From: Casuarina equisetifolia
Lineage: Eukaryota; Streptophyta; Magnoliopsida; Fagales; Casuarinaceae
Assembly (NCBI GenBank): GCA_028551475.1
Contig: CM052354.1
Coordinates: 19,925,258 to 19,989,257 of the forward strand
Reading direction: 5' to 3'
Length of the DNA stretch: 64,000 nucleotides
Made by a program: the position numbers and the translations under genes. Within the stretch, counting starts at the first letter, position 1. Each line of letters starts with the position of its first letter. Below are positions 40,657 through 54,300 of the stretch, one piece after another. The notes below the pieces were generated by a model. That model was not told where the DNA came from and did not search any database. It worked only from the letters and a program-made list of their open reading frames with translations.

Positions 40657-40865
40657 ATTTCGAAATGGGTTCCCAAAAAACAGCCGTGCACAAGTCAAAA
40701 TTAGCGTTGCAAATGACACTTGTGGGTTCACGAAATCTGCGTGGAACGGCAAAGGGAATCGGAGCAAACAAGGACTTATTAATGAGCTTGAATTTTGACC
40801 AATGAGTGCATGGAAGAGGTAAAATGCTTCTGGGTGTCCTGGAAGCGTGAGGAATATAAAACAAA

Positions 40866-40898
40866 ACACAAAGCAAAGCAAAGCAAAGCAAAGCAAAG
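40866..40898. repeat. GCAAA microsatellite in the GH3 promoter
   Basis: Five tandem GCAAA-type pentamers lie about 290 bases upstream of the GH3 start codon. Confidence 0.85.
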
Positions 40899-41008
40899 TG
40901 AAACCCCCCATGGGATGTGTTGTTATTTGACACTAATGCCCTTGATGGTAGAGATTGTTTTACTTCCAGATCCCTCTCAAGAGGCAAGGCTTTCTTCATG
41001 TGTTCCTC

Positions 41009-41016
41009 TATATAAA
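41009..41016 (+). promoter_or_regulatory. TATA box of the GH3 gene
   Basis: TATATAAA lies 175 bases upstream of the start codon. A second TATAATATAAA-like stretch lies at 41073-41083; either could place the transcription start. Confidence 0.65.
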
Positions 41017-41183
41017 GCCGACTCACTCTCTTTTTTTCCCACACACGAAAACCCATCTTTCCCCCACTCCCTTATAATATAAAGCTCCTTTCTCCCTGCC
41101 TAAAAGCTTCAGAGCCACCTCTCTTTTGTGCTTTCTTTTTTTTAAACAAAAGAAGAGAGGCTAGAAGAAACAACACCAACACC

Positions 41184-43271
41184 ATGCCTGAGGCTCCACC
41201 AAATGGCTCATTGAAACCCGTGGACTACACCCTCCTGGAGAAGAACAAGAAGGTTCTGCAGTTCATTGAGGATGTCACCGCCAACGCTGATGAAGTTCAG
41301 GAGGGGGTCCGTGTGGAAATCCTGTCTCGCAATGCTAACGTTGAGTACCTGCAGAGACATGGCCTCAACGGTCATACTGACCGGGAGACCTTCAAAACTG
41401 TCATCCCGGTCATCACCTACGAGCATATCCAACCGGATATCAACCGTATTGCCAATGGTGACACTTCCCAGATCCTCTGCTCCAAGCCCATTTCTGAGTT
41501 CTTGACAAGGTAATGCTACAGCTTTCCGTTTTTTCAGTGGCTAATTTCAACTTTTTAACTTGTTGGCTAGATGGGTCTGTTTGTGAAAAGGTCTGCTGCT
41601 CGGATGGTTTGACTAAAAGGGTTTTGTTTTGGTGTTGGTTTCTTTTTTATTTGTAGCTCTGGGACGTCGGGTGGAGAGAGAAAATTGATGCCCACAATAG
41701 AGGAGGAGCTAGAGAGGAGGACAAAGCTCTACAGCCTACTGATGCCGGTGATGAGCCAATTTGTTCCTGACCTAGACAAAGGCAAAGGAATGTACTTTCT
41801 GTTCATAAAATCCGAAGCCAAGACCCCAGGAGGCCTTTTAGCTCGCCCTGTTCTGACTAGCTATTATAAGAGCTCCCACTTCAAAGAAAGGCCATATGAC
41901 CCTTACACAGACTACACCAGCCCAAACGAAACCATCCTCTGCCCTGACTCCTACCAAAGCATGTATTCACAACTCTTATGTGGCCTCTGCCAAAACAAGG
42001 AAGTCCTCCGGGTGGGTGCTGTTTTCGCCTCCGGCTTCATTCGCGCAATCCGGTTTCTAGAGAAGCATTGGACCTCTCTCTCCAATGATATCAGAACCGG
42101 GACCATCAACCCTCAGATTACTGACCCTTTGGTCCGAGAGGCCGTAATGAAGATCCTCAAACCCGATCCTAAGCTGGCGGACTACATAGACCTCGAGTGT
42201 GGCAAAAATTCTTGGCATGGAATTATACCAAGGCTGTGGCCCAACACCAAATATGTGGATGTTATTGTCACTGGGACCATGTCACAGTACATCCCCACTC
42301 TTGATTACTACAGCAATGGCCTCCCACTTGTGTGCACCATGTACGCATCCTCCGAATGCTACTTTGGTGTCAACCTTAATCCTCTTTGCAAGCCTAGTGA
42401 AGTGTCCTACACCCTCATTCCTACCATGTGCTATTATGAGTTCCTGCCTATTCACAGGAACAATGGGGCTACTTACTCCCCCTCCGTGCCCAAGTCTCTC
42501 ACCGAAAAGGAGCAGCAAGAATTGATCGATCTAGTGGATGTTAAGCTTGGGCAGGAATATGAGCTTGTTGTCACAACTTATTCTGGTGAGGCTTTCTTCT
42601 TTTTATTTTATTTTATTTTATTTTTAACCATTCCAAAATCTGTACCATTTCCTGTGTTTGACAATTATTTTTGTGATATTGCAGGGCTTTATCGGTACAG
42701 AGTCGGGGATGTGCTCCGAGTGGCCGGATTTAAGAACAAGGCCCCTCAGTTCAACTTCATATGCCGGAAAAATGTGGTTCTCAGCATTGACTCTGACAAG
42801 ACTGACGAAGTTGAGCTTCAACACGCAGTGCAGAATGCTGTGAACCATTTGATGCCATTTGATGCAACTTTGTCTGAGTACACCAGCTATGCTGATACCT
42901 CGACAATCCCAGGCCACTATGTGCTTTTCTGGGAGCTTAGCGTCAACGGATCAACCCCAATTCCTCCCTCGGTGTTCGAGGACTGCTGCTTGACCGCCGA
43001 AGAGTCGCTCAATAGTGTCTACCGCCAAGGCCGTGTCTCGGATAAGTCGATTGGCCCCCTAGAGATCAGGATTGTTGAGGCCGGGACCTTCGATAAGCTC
43101 ATGGATTATGCCATTAGCTTAGGGGCGTCCATAAACCAGTACAAGACCCCAAGATGTGTGAAATTCGCACCCATCGTTGAGCTCTTGAACTCAAGGGTTG
43201 TGTCAAAATACTGCAGTCCCAAGTGTCCCAAATGGACTCCGGGCCATAAGCAATGGAACAATCAGGATTGA
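41184..43271 (+). CDS. GH3 auxin-amido synthetase, GH3.5/GH3.6 type
   Basis: Three exons: 41184-41509, 41657-42585 and 42685-43271, giving 613 residues (Arabidopsis GH3.5 has 612). It is an ANL-superfamily acyl-adenylate enzyme. Group II members such as GH3.5 and GH3.6 couple indole-3-acetic acid to amino acids, especially Asp, lowering free auxin; GH3.5 also accepts other acids. Visible ATP/AMP-binding motifs are [10 protein letters not shown] (109-118), YASSECYFG (from 338) and YRYRVGD (421-427). The opening [20 protein letters not shown] and the ending [14 protein letters not shown] place it with GH3.5/GH3.6. It is cytosolic, with no targeting signal. Intron 2 (42586-42684) is 99 bases, free of stops and in frame, so a retained intron would insert 33 mostly hydrophobic residues just before YRYRVGD. 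Auxin induction is expected from the family. Confidence 0.97.
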
Positions 43272-43834
43272 AGGAAATGGGGGACTGAACTTGTAGCCTT
43301 GGTTCTGTGAACTTGTAGTTTGTTAGCTTTCATGAAGATTCACAAGAACTGTTTTTGTGATCATCTTAGGAAAAAAGTTGATTATCCGCTTTAGGTTAAC
43401 CCATCTTTAATGTTTCCCTTTCTTTTCTTTTCTTTTCCTTGTTTCTTTTTTTAATATTTTAGTCGTTGTCTGATATGCATAGAGACTTTGATTTGTCCTT
43501 GTACAAAAATGGTTCTTGTTTCAAGGAGAGCTCCGCTTGCTTTATTTCAGTTTCTTTTTCAATCCTACTTGTTTAGCTGTTCTTTCTTTCAATAATCATC
43601 ACGCTTTGTGGGAATTGATTCTTAATTGCTGGCAGATATGATGCGCATTGAAGTCTATGGGCATTTTTACTTGAACACCAGCAAGAAAGCCAGCTGCTCT
43701 GAACTCCCATCTTTTTCTATAATTTTCAGGAAGGACACCAGCTTTTCAAATAGTAATTGAGTTAGTCCAAGAACAAATCACACTTTCGGAAGATAAACTA
43801 ATCCGAACGTGCAGTGACTTGTCCTCAGGACACA

Positions 43835-43839
<5 letters not shown>

Positions 43840-43870
<31 letters not shown>

Positions 43871-43876
43871 TCTCTC
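43840..43876. repeat. CT microsatellite downstream of GH3
   Basis: A nearly pure CT dinucleotide run, interrupted once, between the GH3 3' end and the start of duplicated segment A. Confidence 0.9.
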
Positions 43877-44856
43877 ATGGAAGGCATGCAATTAACACAA
43901 GCATCTTTTTCTTTTCATCTCTTTTGGTTGGATACAGCTTCCCTACAAGATAAAAATATCATTCTAAATTGTCAAGTGATTTTTAAACAGTATCTAAACC
44001 CAATTATCAACATATGGGATTATAGTTATTGATCAAGCGTCATGGAAATTGGCTCATTTGTATAAAGTTAATTCCTCCTCTTTCTGGGCAAGGATGTTTC
44101 CTTTTCATTAAAACGATGCAGTCATGCATGTGCTTGGCTGGTCCAGATTGTGGCCCTTCATGAATGAAATATACTGATAGAGCAACTAATCTCATGGGAC
44201 GTTAAACTGTATTGGGGCTCCTTTTCTAATTCTTTTGGTCAAGTAAAGTTACTCAACCGAGAAGAACAGTGCTGCAATGTACATAACAAAATTGCAAACC
44301 ATGCTCAAATGCCCCGAAATCCATCCATGTCTCCAGGACCTGAAGACAAAACAAAAGAGAGACACCGATGCGAGTATTTCCCTGTGACCCATTCCTCTGT
44401 TCCGCCCATGGAAATAGCCGGGAATTTGCACAACTGGCCAAAAGACAAGCACTGGTGAAAGGCCAAGAAACTTTGTACTGGTGTGGTAGGACAGATAAGG
44501 CAGAGTCAGAAGGTTGTCTCCTGGTTGCCTTTCGCGTGAGAACACAAACAAAGACAGTTTTTCATTCTGGAAATGTCTTCAAGCCGCTGTCGGACAAAAC
44601 TGCAATAGTCCCCCGGACAATCCCAGAAAAGGATAAGGACAATTTCAGAAACAATGTTCAGGTTGCAGATGAAAAAAAGCTTCAAGAGCACTGATGCTTA
44701 AAGATAAGATCTTTTTGTTTGTTTTACTGTAGTGGTGCAAGCAACTGTATCTGATGCGTTTGTCTTCTCATGATCCATTTCCTTCCCGATTTTCGATATG
44801 CACCAAAAGCAACACAATTTGTTCACCCGGTGAGGACTTTCACATACTTTCATGTA

Positions 44857-47375
44857 GGACCACATACTTTCACCATGCGCTTTTGGAAATTGGCCAAGGA
44901 AAAAAAGAAAAAGGAAGAAAGAGGTTAATATCCAAGGGAAGGAGCATCCTGGATTTAAAGCAAACAAACACCAGATTCAGAATCACAACTCCCTTCGTGC
45001 CAAACAGGTTTTATTATGAGGATGATGCGATACCATTAAGCGACATAGACCATCTGTTTAGTTATCTATATACTGTTTAAGCTTAATTCTGCTTAATTTG
45101 TGCTTGTCTTAGTAGTAATCAAAGTCCACTTACTTTATTGAGATACTACAATTTTATTGAGAGAGTGCTTCTTGGTGGTTTACACTGATGATAAGGTTGA
45201 TTTTTGGGTAGGCTTGTAATCATCAAAAGTTTGAAAACAAATTCAACTTGGTGGTTGATTGCAAGACTTGAATGAGTTGTTTGCTTGAAGATATTTTTCG
45301 TATGACCATCTATTGTACTTATTCCTGGAACAATTGTTTTGCAGTTTATTGACCAACATAAGTTAATTCTTTTCATTTTTACTGTGTTGAATAATGTTCT
45401 GCTCTCCCAAATTATAAACAACTAAGATTTTTCTGATCTTATGGCTTCTTTCATAAATGGAGTCGTTTTCAAATAATTTTATTTATGAACAACTAGATTC
45501 TAAGCTATTTTGAGCTATATGCTTTGTATGAAATAGAGTAAAGATAATACCACCTTGACAAAATTTAAATCTTATATTATATACTATCCAACCGTTGAAT
45601 TGCATTGCATGCATCTTACAATCTTGACCAAACTATCAGAACATATAATTATGAAAACACAAAACCAATTAGTGGTGATATAATTGCTCTAACACTTTGT
45701 GTTAATTGTCAAATGCACCATCAAAGCACCTTAAAAACATGGCTAGTGCCCTTATAATGTACAATCATATACACACACACACGTATAGATCTTATCTTAT
45801 GCACTCATCAAGTGTATATTTTCTGTTTGTAACTCCCAACGTGCTTTTCATCAAGTCTGACTTGAATATAAAATCAAAAGAATATGTCAAATACAATAAG
45901 CAATGCACCTTAACCTATTGTTTCAAACTCAATCCATCCTCCATAACAATCCCGAGCAGATCAACCACAAAGGATAAGTACGAACAATTAATTTTAATAA
46001 TATGCAATAATGTCAGTCCAATGTGTATCACAGGATATTTTATTCAAGCCTTCTCCATTATTTAGTGGTCTAATAACTCTAACGATAAGTCCCTTTAAGA
46101 ACGTCTTTGGCGCGTGTTAGGACACAACATTTAACTAATCAGCGGCCAAGTTGAAGAACAAAGCAACTTCAATGTTGCCTTTCGCAACAGTTTCAAAATG
46201 TTAATTGAAGTTTGTAGGAAAACTAATGAACGCAAAAAAATTAGTTCTTTTTCAAATCAAACTTGTAAGACCATTGAATTCAGCATGCATGTCGTTTCCT
46301 GCTTGATCTATTTTTAGAGAAAAATATATTCTATTGCTTCTTTAAATGATATGAGCATTAGTATTTGTAAACTGTACCGTGCGTAAGGAAGCATTCAACT
46401 AGATGTCCTATTTTTTAAATAGAGCATAAAACATCAACAATTTGCTCCTTCATTGAAACATCACGTGTGTCACACGTTAGAATAAAAATTCATTACAATA
46501 ACATTAGTTTTCCCTATCAAAGATTCATCTACAATATCTTTTTGTGAATATCAACGTTAGGAATTTTAGGAATATGAATGGCGTGCTCTGCAGGCAACTC
46601 TCCCAACTATTTTATTGACAATTTGCAAGAAATTTCAAAGTTTAAGAAAGGAATCTAACCTAATCAAACTTAATTTCTCAAATGACCACGAAAAGTCAAT
46701 CTTTGATGTAAAAGAAATCTAACATAATTAGATACAACATTTGAGCTAACTTCATATACAAGGCGAGAATGTTCCAATTGGTAGATAAGCTAATTTCAAC
46801 ATGTTGACTTTGGTTCATTAATTATTGATGATTGCTTCCAAGCGTGGTTGTAAGCATTATTAAAAGCCCCAAAATGTGCAAGTAATCTATCCTTTTGTCT
46901 TTAAGAATAAATGAATCACCATACTTTGTCCTAACAACAAAGCGAAAATTTTCATCTTTTGCAATGGTGATCTTTAACGAATTTTTGAATTCATTAAACA
47001 ACACACTGATAAAATTGGGCATGTTTCAATTTTTCTTTCTATAAATTTGTCGTTGTGAACTTGATAAGAAATTTTATATACATGTTCTTTACTATCATGC
47101 CAACTATTTGGGTAGTAAGCCAAAGTTTTAGTTTAGTTGACTAAGGATTTGAAGCATGTTTTCTCAAGCCAACATCAACATCCTTTTTCTAAAACAACTT
47201 GGTTTGATGACATCAGCTATGGTTCGTAGATAAAGCGATGTTTAATTTCACGTTTGTTTTCTCTTGAGATATTTTAGTATTTGTTTTTATTTTTTATTTT
47301 TTAATACATACACCAATGCATACATTTAATATCAAATTTGAGACCATGAAAAGTATTTGCTTCTTACTAAACTAG
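44857..47375. other. Sequence present only in duplication copy A
   Basis: About 2.5 kb separates the two homologous blocks of copy A, while copy B has only about 40 unrelated bases at the same place. It is AT-rich, without a recognisable gene, LTR pair or terminal inverted repeat. It may be an insertion in A or ancestral sequence lost from B. Confidence 0.6.
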
Positions 47376-48455
47376 ACACTTGTTGACACTTATTCTTTTC
47401 ACTTGCCTCTTGTCTTCTTCCTTTTTTATTTTTATTTTTATTTTTATTTTTCTTTGTCTTTGTCTCTCCTCCTCTTCACTCTTTCCCGGCTCCATTACTT
47501 TCCAACTGAAGATAAGGAAAAGAAAATAACATTATCAACATAATAGAGCCAAACACAAAAGTTAGAAACTCCACTTTCACGAAAGAGATGTAGTAATCAG
47601 CTTGGTTGAACTGCAAAACCAAACGATTTTGAAATAAAAGTGAAGGTGGCTCTTGTTTTGTTAGGCAAACTCTTTTGTTATTTGGACATATTTGGATTAC
47701 TTAAAGTACTAAGTTCTTGTTTCGTACAAGAATATAATTCTTCAGTAGTTAAACTTATAAATAGATTTCCATTATTGGCCCCACAGAACCCTTTTTCTTT
47801 TTTCTTTTTATTTTTTTTTTTTTTTTGTTGTGGCGCAACAGTGTAATTGTTTTAAGACAGCACGTGTTTTGAATATTGAGATAATAGAATAATTTTCTGC
47901 AACTAGTGTTACTTCGGAACTAAGATAATAGCAGGTGGAACTTCATGGCATTTAATGCCTCTGGCTGTTACCGCTTGGGTCGGACGATCTTCTGTACCGA
48001 TGTCTCCCATGCAGTGATTGTCGGTACGTGGCTTTATGAAAGTAAAACTCTCCCTGGATGTTTCGTTTAAGACAAGAAACTACTCCCTCCCAGATAAAGT
48101 AAGGGTAAGCTCTGACTCGGCTCTTCAGTGCTCAAACAAGTAATTTACAACAATTTTGACTGATATTTCAACGTTATCTACATCCTTGTTGGATAGCAAC
48201 GGTCGTGGTATTTTTAAAGGTTTCCTTTTTTTTTTTCAAGTAAAAGAAAAATAGCGTGATTTAAACTCGAAAAAGTAAACAAGAGGATCTAATAATTTAA
48301 GGGGGACTCATGACTTATTCCATTGAGTTGAACTTTTGATATGGAATTCAGGCATGTGACACTAGGGTCTTTTATCAATACTTGATCTAAATTCAAAGAA
48401 ACACTTTTTGACTTTCTTATAGTAAAAAATGTCTTAAGGAATGGTAGACCCTTCC

Positions 48456-48480
48456 ATATATATATATATATATATATATA
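48456..48480. repeat. AT microsatellite
   Basis: About twelve AT dinucleotides. The matching place in copy B (63658-63673) has a shorter run. Confidence 0.9.
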
Positions 48481-48741
48481 GATATGAAGAAGAATACCAA
48501 GTTTTTAACATTCCACCAATATTGACTCGATTTGTTAGAGGATGAGCCAGCGGGACTTCGATGTGTGGCTTCATTCCAGCTTAAAAGTCCTTGCTCAAAA
48601 GAAAACCTGATATCTTCTCACTCTATGCCGCGAAACTTGAAAGTTAAAAAGGTTAATTTGAAAACCAAATGATTAAGTTAAAATGGTACGAAAATCAGCA
48701 AGCTCTAACCAAAATCTGTGAATGGGAACGACGACCAGAAC

Positions 48742-49890
48742 GCCTAACAAAGCAAATAAGAATTGTGGCCAAGGCCCACCAGAAGTTTTTAAGATACTTG
48801 GCTCTGTTTTGGTAATATTTGGGTCATGATTTATGAGGTTTCAGAGACAGTCGATGAACCAAACAAGAGGGAAACACCAATACTGATTAGGCCGTCATTG
48901 ATCATGATGGCTTCAGGGCCATGATTTTCCATGAACAAAAAAGATTTTCATAAGCATCCCACAAAAAAGGAAAAACGTCATTTGGTGCTGCCTAATACAT
49001 CGTTTGCTTTATCTATTAGCAAAAGAAAGAACTGGGTCGCAATCCCTCACTTCAAAAGCAGGGCATATAAATAATTCAGCCGATATAAAGAACTGATGCC
49101 TTTAAAAAATTCAAAAGCCTGCGATTTGTTGGTGGCACACGAATAACGAGCAATTGCCTTGTAGGCACCTACAAGGAGGCACGATTACAAGGGTATATAC
49201 AATATAATAAGGACCCAAATTTTGTTACTTTGCTTAATAGAGAGTGTACGGCGTTGAAACCTCCGGATTGAAACATCCTTGGGGATGTAATAATGATTGA
49301 CCCTACGTTAGGATCTCTTTTGTTGAGATTTCCATGTCTGTTCCTTTCAGAATATCTTCCTTTTTATCATACAAAGTCATTTCGAGCAGCTAACCCGATG
49401 TCCTTCTAACTTTAGATGGCGGACTACGTCTCCCAAGCATTTCGAGCATCTAAAGCGCATTGGGTATCTCAGGGTTCAGCTAATACTTACCCTCTTTTAG
49501 CTACTCATGGCCACCCAAGAGAGTATCTGCGTGAAACCAGCCCTTTGAAAGACATTGTAGTAGAGGTTTGAGTAACTTTTAGGAGAGGATTCGCCTAGAA
49601 AGTTTAAGTTGAAAATTGATTTAAACAGCTTCCTTTTCATTTTAAGAGAGAATTTCAAAGAAAATTTAAATAATTTAAGACTTTTGTTACACCTTTTAGA
49701 CAAGTTAACTCAAGAATAAAACGTTTCTTTCTTTTAAGCAAGATTTAAGTAAATAATTATTTCAAACATGATCTTTGTTTATGAGCAAAAAGATGTCATT
49801 CTCACATTTAAGCTTTGGTGCCTTGTTAAAATTTTAATTTTTCTTAATAGTTTATTCAAGAATATAAGATCTCTTTTTATTTAAAAAACG
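48742..49890. other. AT-rich spacer before the copia/SUVH fossil
   Basis: No gene is supported. It may continue duplicated segment A, but the window ends before the matching part of B can be compared. Confidence 0.45.
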
Positions 49891-51383
49891 GTAATTTTTT
49901 ATTTGTATTTTGAGTTTTAGAAGTTGTATGAAAATTTGGCTGTGAAATGAGATTTTTTGTGTTTTTGGAACATGGAGAATGTGTTTCTTCCACGTGATGA
50001 TATAGGAATGTTCATAAAAAATGACATCTACTCTGATATATAATTTTTTTTTTTGTTTACAAGTAGATAGAGCAATAGCCTTGTAATTTGTGGGGTATTC
50101 AAGAAATACACAAAGAGTTTATTGTTGTTGTAATTGTTTTTAGGTAAAGGGTTGTAAGTATGGATAGACAATGCACAAAAGATTCTTAAGTGGAAAATAA
50201 TGGAGTTTGTTTAAATAATTGTTCTATGGGGATTGATATTCAATAGTTGGTCTTGGAAATCTATTAATGATATGAGCAGATGTTTCAAAAGCAAAATCCC
50301 AATATATAATAGGTATATGGACATAATGTAGCATTGCAAGCTTAGATTCAAAGATATGTCTATGTTTTTGCTTTGCTAATCTATTTTGAAATGGTGCATT
50401 AGGGCTAGATATGTGTTGGTAGATGCCTTCTTTGGATAATAGATTTTTGAATGAGGTTGAAGTAAAGTTTGCTACTTCATTGCATTGAATATTTTTTATT
50501 TTTGTTTGGAGCTGATTTTCTACTAGTTTTTGAAAATCTATAAAAACTCATCTTTTGTTTTCAAGAGGTATATCCATGTAAATTCAAAGTAATCATCTAT
50601 GTATTAAATGTACTAGTGATTTCATTATGAGGATGGGATTATAGTAGGTTCTCATATATCAAAATGAATGAGATCTAATGATTGAGAAGATATTATTTAT
50701 GCCAAAGGATGTGGTTGTATTATGTTTTTGCTAATTTCCGACGCATTGTAAGTCTTATGAATAGTTTGATTAAAATAATTTTTTATTATTTTCAACAATC
50801 TTATTACATTAGAATAATTGCTATGACCTAGTCTATGGTACGAATTGACCAAATTTGTAGTAGTAGTAAATGCTAGAGGTGATTGTTGAATATTCTTCAA
50901 ATGATAAAGTCCTTGATCAACTAATCCTTTGAATAAGGTCTTTAGTGTAAAGAGGCTATATATTGTACAACAATTAGGATAAAATTAAAAGACATAATTA
51001 TTATCTTTGGTAAGTAGATAGTAATCTCTTTGTACTATGTGGGACTTCAAAGACATTTGAAATGTTAAAATTTCTAAGGTTTTTAAAATTACTTGTTTAA
51101 GTTATATGGGGGTCTATCCCATCGTCAATAGTGACCCATTGTAGTGGATCATATTTTCAAGCCTATAAGTATTAGGAGAAATATAGTTTGTGGCTCTTAA
51201 ATCCAAAAAGCAGTATTGTTAATTGGAGCCTATAGCAATGGGTTTTGAATTTATAGGCCATAATATTTGTATATAACATGCTTTTTCATTGATTTTCATA
51301 CAAACTGATACATCATAAGTCCCTTGTTTGGTTCCCCTAGTTGGGGAATTAGAAGACAAGCACTTCCATATACTAAATAAGGT

Positions 51384-54300
51384 CAAAATGATGCAAGGAA
51401 GCCATAAAAAGGGAACTTAGGTTATAGAAGGTAACATCAATTGAAACCAATAAACAAAATTTAGGGTACCTAGAATAAGCACTTCCTACAATGTACTACA
51501 CCATAGGAATGAGCCATTTGTATTATCTTTCCACTTAGTCCAAAGACATTATCAAAGGCATAGCCATAGTCTTATGTTAGTTCTTATAAAAACAATATGT
51601 CATTGGCTACAAATAGTAGTATTTGAACTAGTTTCATATCACAGTGTGAGCTAAAAATACATTGGACAAAAAATTTAGGTTCTCAGCTATGAGTAATGAA
51701 CTAGGCAACATGTCTAGTGGATCATGCATCAATGCAAGATTCAAGTGTATTTTCAAACCTTAAATGATCAAGCATGTTTGAAGAATTAATTGTTGGCATA
51801 GGTACATCTTATAATTTCCTTTCTTTAACCAATACTCCCCTTTTCAAAAAAAAAATTGTTTACAAGAAAGCAATCTTAAAAATTAAATTATTTTTTAAGA
51901 CATTTTCTAATCTTGTGTTCACTTAAATATTTATGTGTACTCATAATATGGTGCCTATGGAATTATGAAGTCCTAAGATCGAACAACCCACCCTTTCTTT
52001 AGTGTATGAAAAACATTGAATCTATACTTTAAGCTTCTATGAAATGTACAATTACCACATTTTGGTCCACAACCATAATTTGGCCGAGAGTCAAAGACAA
52101 CACCTTAGCTTCAATTTTGAATGATGCAAGTGAATTGTCAAAAAGGTGGAATTAGGTTCTAGAAGGTAACATCAATTAAAGCTAGTGAACAAAGTTCAAG
52201 GCATGTGATTTGTCCAAAAGTCTTCAAAAGGAAAAGTGTTGAATTAGGCACTTAAAATAAAAGCTTCCTCCAATCTACTACACCATAAAAATAGGCATCT
52301 ACATTATCTTTCCATTCAAACCAAAGACACTATCAAGGGCATGGCCATAGTTATATGTTAGTTTCTATAAGAGAGGTATTTAGCTACAAATAATACTATT
52401 GAAACTAGTTTGATGTCATGGTGTGAGCTTAAAATACATTGGATAAAAATATTAGGCTCATAATTGTGGTTAATGAACTTGGTAATATGTCCAACAAATC
52501 ATGGATCAATGCAAAACTCAAGTACATTTTCTTACCTCAAATCATCAAGCCTATTTGAAGAATTAATTGTTGGCATAGGTTCATCTTATAATTACCTCTT
52601 TCTTCACCAAGACTCCACCATTGTTTGCAAGCAACCAATCTAAAAAATTAAATTATTTTTTAAGACATCTTCTAATCTTGTGTTCACCTACGTATTCATG
52701 TGTACTCACAATATGGTACCCTATAAGGTATGAAGTCCCAAGTTCAAACAATCCACCCTTTCTTTGGTATATGAAAAACCTTAAGTTTATACTTCAAACC
52801 TCTATGAGATGTACAATTTACACAATTTGGTCCATAACCACAATTTGGGCCAAATTCAAAGACAACACCCCAACTTCAATTCAAAATGATGTAAGGGAAT
52901 CGTCAAAAAAAGGGAATTAGGTAGTAGAAGATAACATTGATCAAAGTTAATGAACAGAGTTCAAGGCATGTGATATGTCCAAAATTGTCCAAAAGAAAAG
53001 GTGTTGAATTAGGTACCTAGAATAAAAGCTTCCTACAGTATGCAAAACCATAGAAATAGGTCATTTGCATTATCTTTCCATTTAGACTAGAGACACTATC
53101 AAGGGCATGTCCATAGTTATATGTTAGTTCCTATAAAAGAGGTATGTTGTTGGCTATAAATAGTACTATTCAAACTAATTTGATGTCATGGTGTGATCTT
53201 AAAACACATTGGTCAAAAAAATTAGGCTCACAACTATGATTAGTGAACTTGGAAACATGTCTAATGGATCATAGATTAATGCAAAACTCAGGTATATTTT
53301 CAAACCTCAAATCATCAAGCTTGTTCAAAGAATTAATTATGAGCATAGGTACATCTTGTAATTGCCTTTCTCTTTGCCAAGACCTTTTTATTATTTGCAA
53401 GCAATCAATCTTAAAAGTTAAATTGTTTTTTGAGACATTTTTTAATTTGTGTTCACTAAAGTATTCATGAATGGTGTCCCAAAAGCAATGAAGTCCCAAG
53501 ATTGAGCAACCCATCCTTTCTTTGGTGTGTGAAAAACCTTGAGTCCATACTTCAAGCCTTTCTAAGATATACAATTTACATAATCTAGTCCACAACCATA
53601 ATTTGACCCAAATTCAAAGAGAACACCCTAGCTTTAATTCAAAATGATGCAAGGGAATCATCATAAAAGGGGAATTAGGTTGTAGAAGGCAACATTAATT
53701 AATGCCCGTGAACAAAGTTCAAGGCATGTGATTTGTCCAAAAGTGTCTAAAAGGAAAGGTGTTGAATTAGGCACCTAGAATAAGAACTTCCTATAATCTA
53801 CTACACCATAAAAATAGGCCTTTTACATTATCTTTCCATTTAAACTAATGACATTACAAAGGGCATGGCCATAGTTGTATGCTAGCTTCTACAAATGAGG
53901 TATGTTGGCAATTATAAATTGCATTATTCAAGCTAGTTAGATGTCATGGTGTGAGCTTAAAGTACATTGGACACAAAGATAGGCTCATTAGTGTGTTTAA
54001 GGAACCTAGTAACATTTCTAGTAGATCCTGCATCAATGCAAAACTCACGTATGTATTCAAACCTCAAATCATCAATCATGTCTAAAGAAATGATTACTAG
54101 CACAAATACATCTTGTAATTACCTCTCTTTTCCGCCAGATCATCATTGTTTACAAGCAATCAATCTAAAAAAATAAATTCATCTCTTAAGACATTTTTTA
54201 AGTCTCTAGTTAATTTAAGTATTCTTATGTACTCACAAACTAGTGCCCTAAAAGGTATGAAGTCTCAAGATCTAACAACCCACCCCTTCTTTGGTGTATA

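Larger units (their letters stand above)
31882..41008. other. Large intergenic region between WD40 and GH3 genes
   Basis: No gene is supported over about 9 kb. The first part is the WD40 gene 3' end. At 35321-35337 and 35371-35388 two adjacent inverted repeats, GTTACAA/TTGTAAC and TGTAACA/TGTTACA, stand close together; the purpose is unknown, possibly a decayed element end. An open frame of 101 codons at 35873-36178 (minus) has a hydrophobic stretch but no recognisable family. The last kilobase is the GH3 promoter region. Confidence 0.5.
43974..48741 (+). repeat. Segmental duplication copy A
   Basis: Two blocks, 43974-44856 and about 47376-48741, match copy B in the same order and orientation. 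The first aligns with about 59671-60535. The second aligns with about 60573-64000 once the LTR element in copy B is set aside. A shared landmark is CAAGCGTCATGGAAATTGGC. By eye, divergence over a sample of about 90 bases near 44.24 kb is roughly 11 percent. The two blocks are separated by about 2.5 kb in copy A but almost adjoin in copy B. No reading frame is clearly conserved between the copies. Confidence 0.9.

Noticed and set aside
41685-43271. A single 528-codon GH3 exon
   Set aside because: It only results from reading through stop-free intron 2; the GT-AG borders and family alignment across TTYSGLYRYR show the intron is real.
44249-44694. Open frames of about 100 codons on both strands in duplicated block A
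   Set aside because: The matching frames are not preserved in copy B, so selection on a protein is unlikely.
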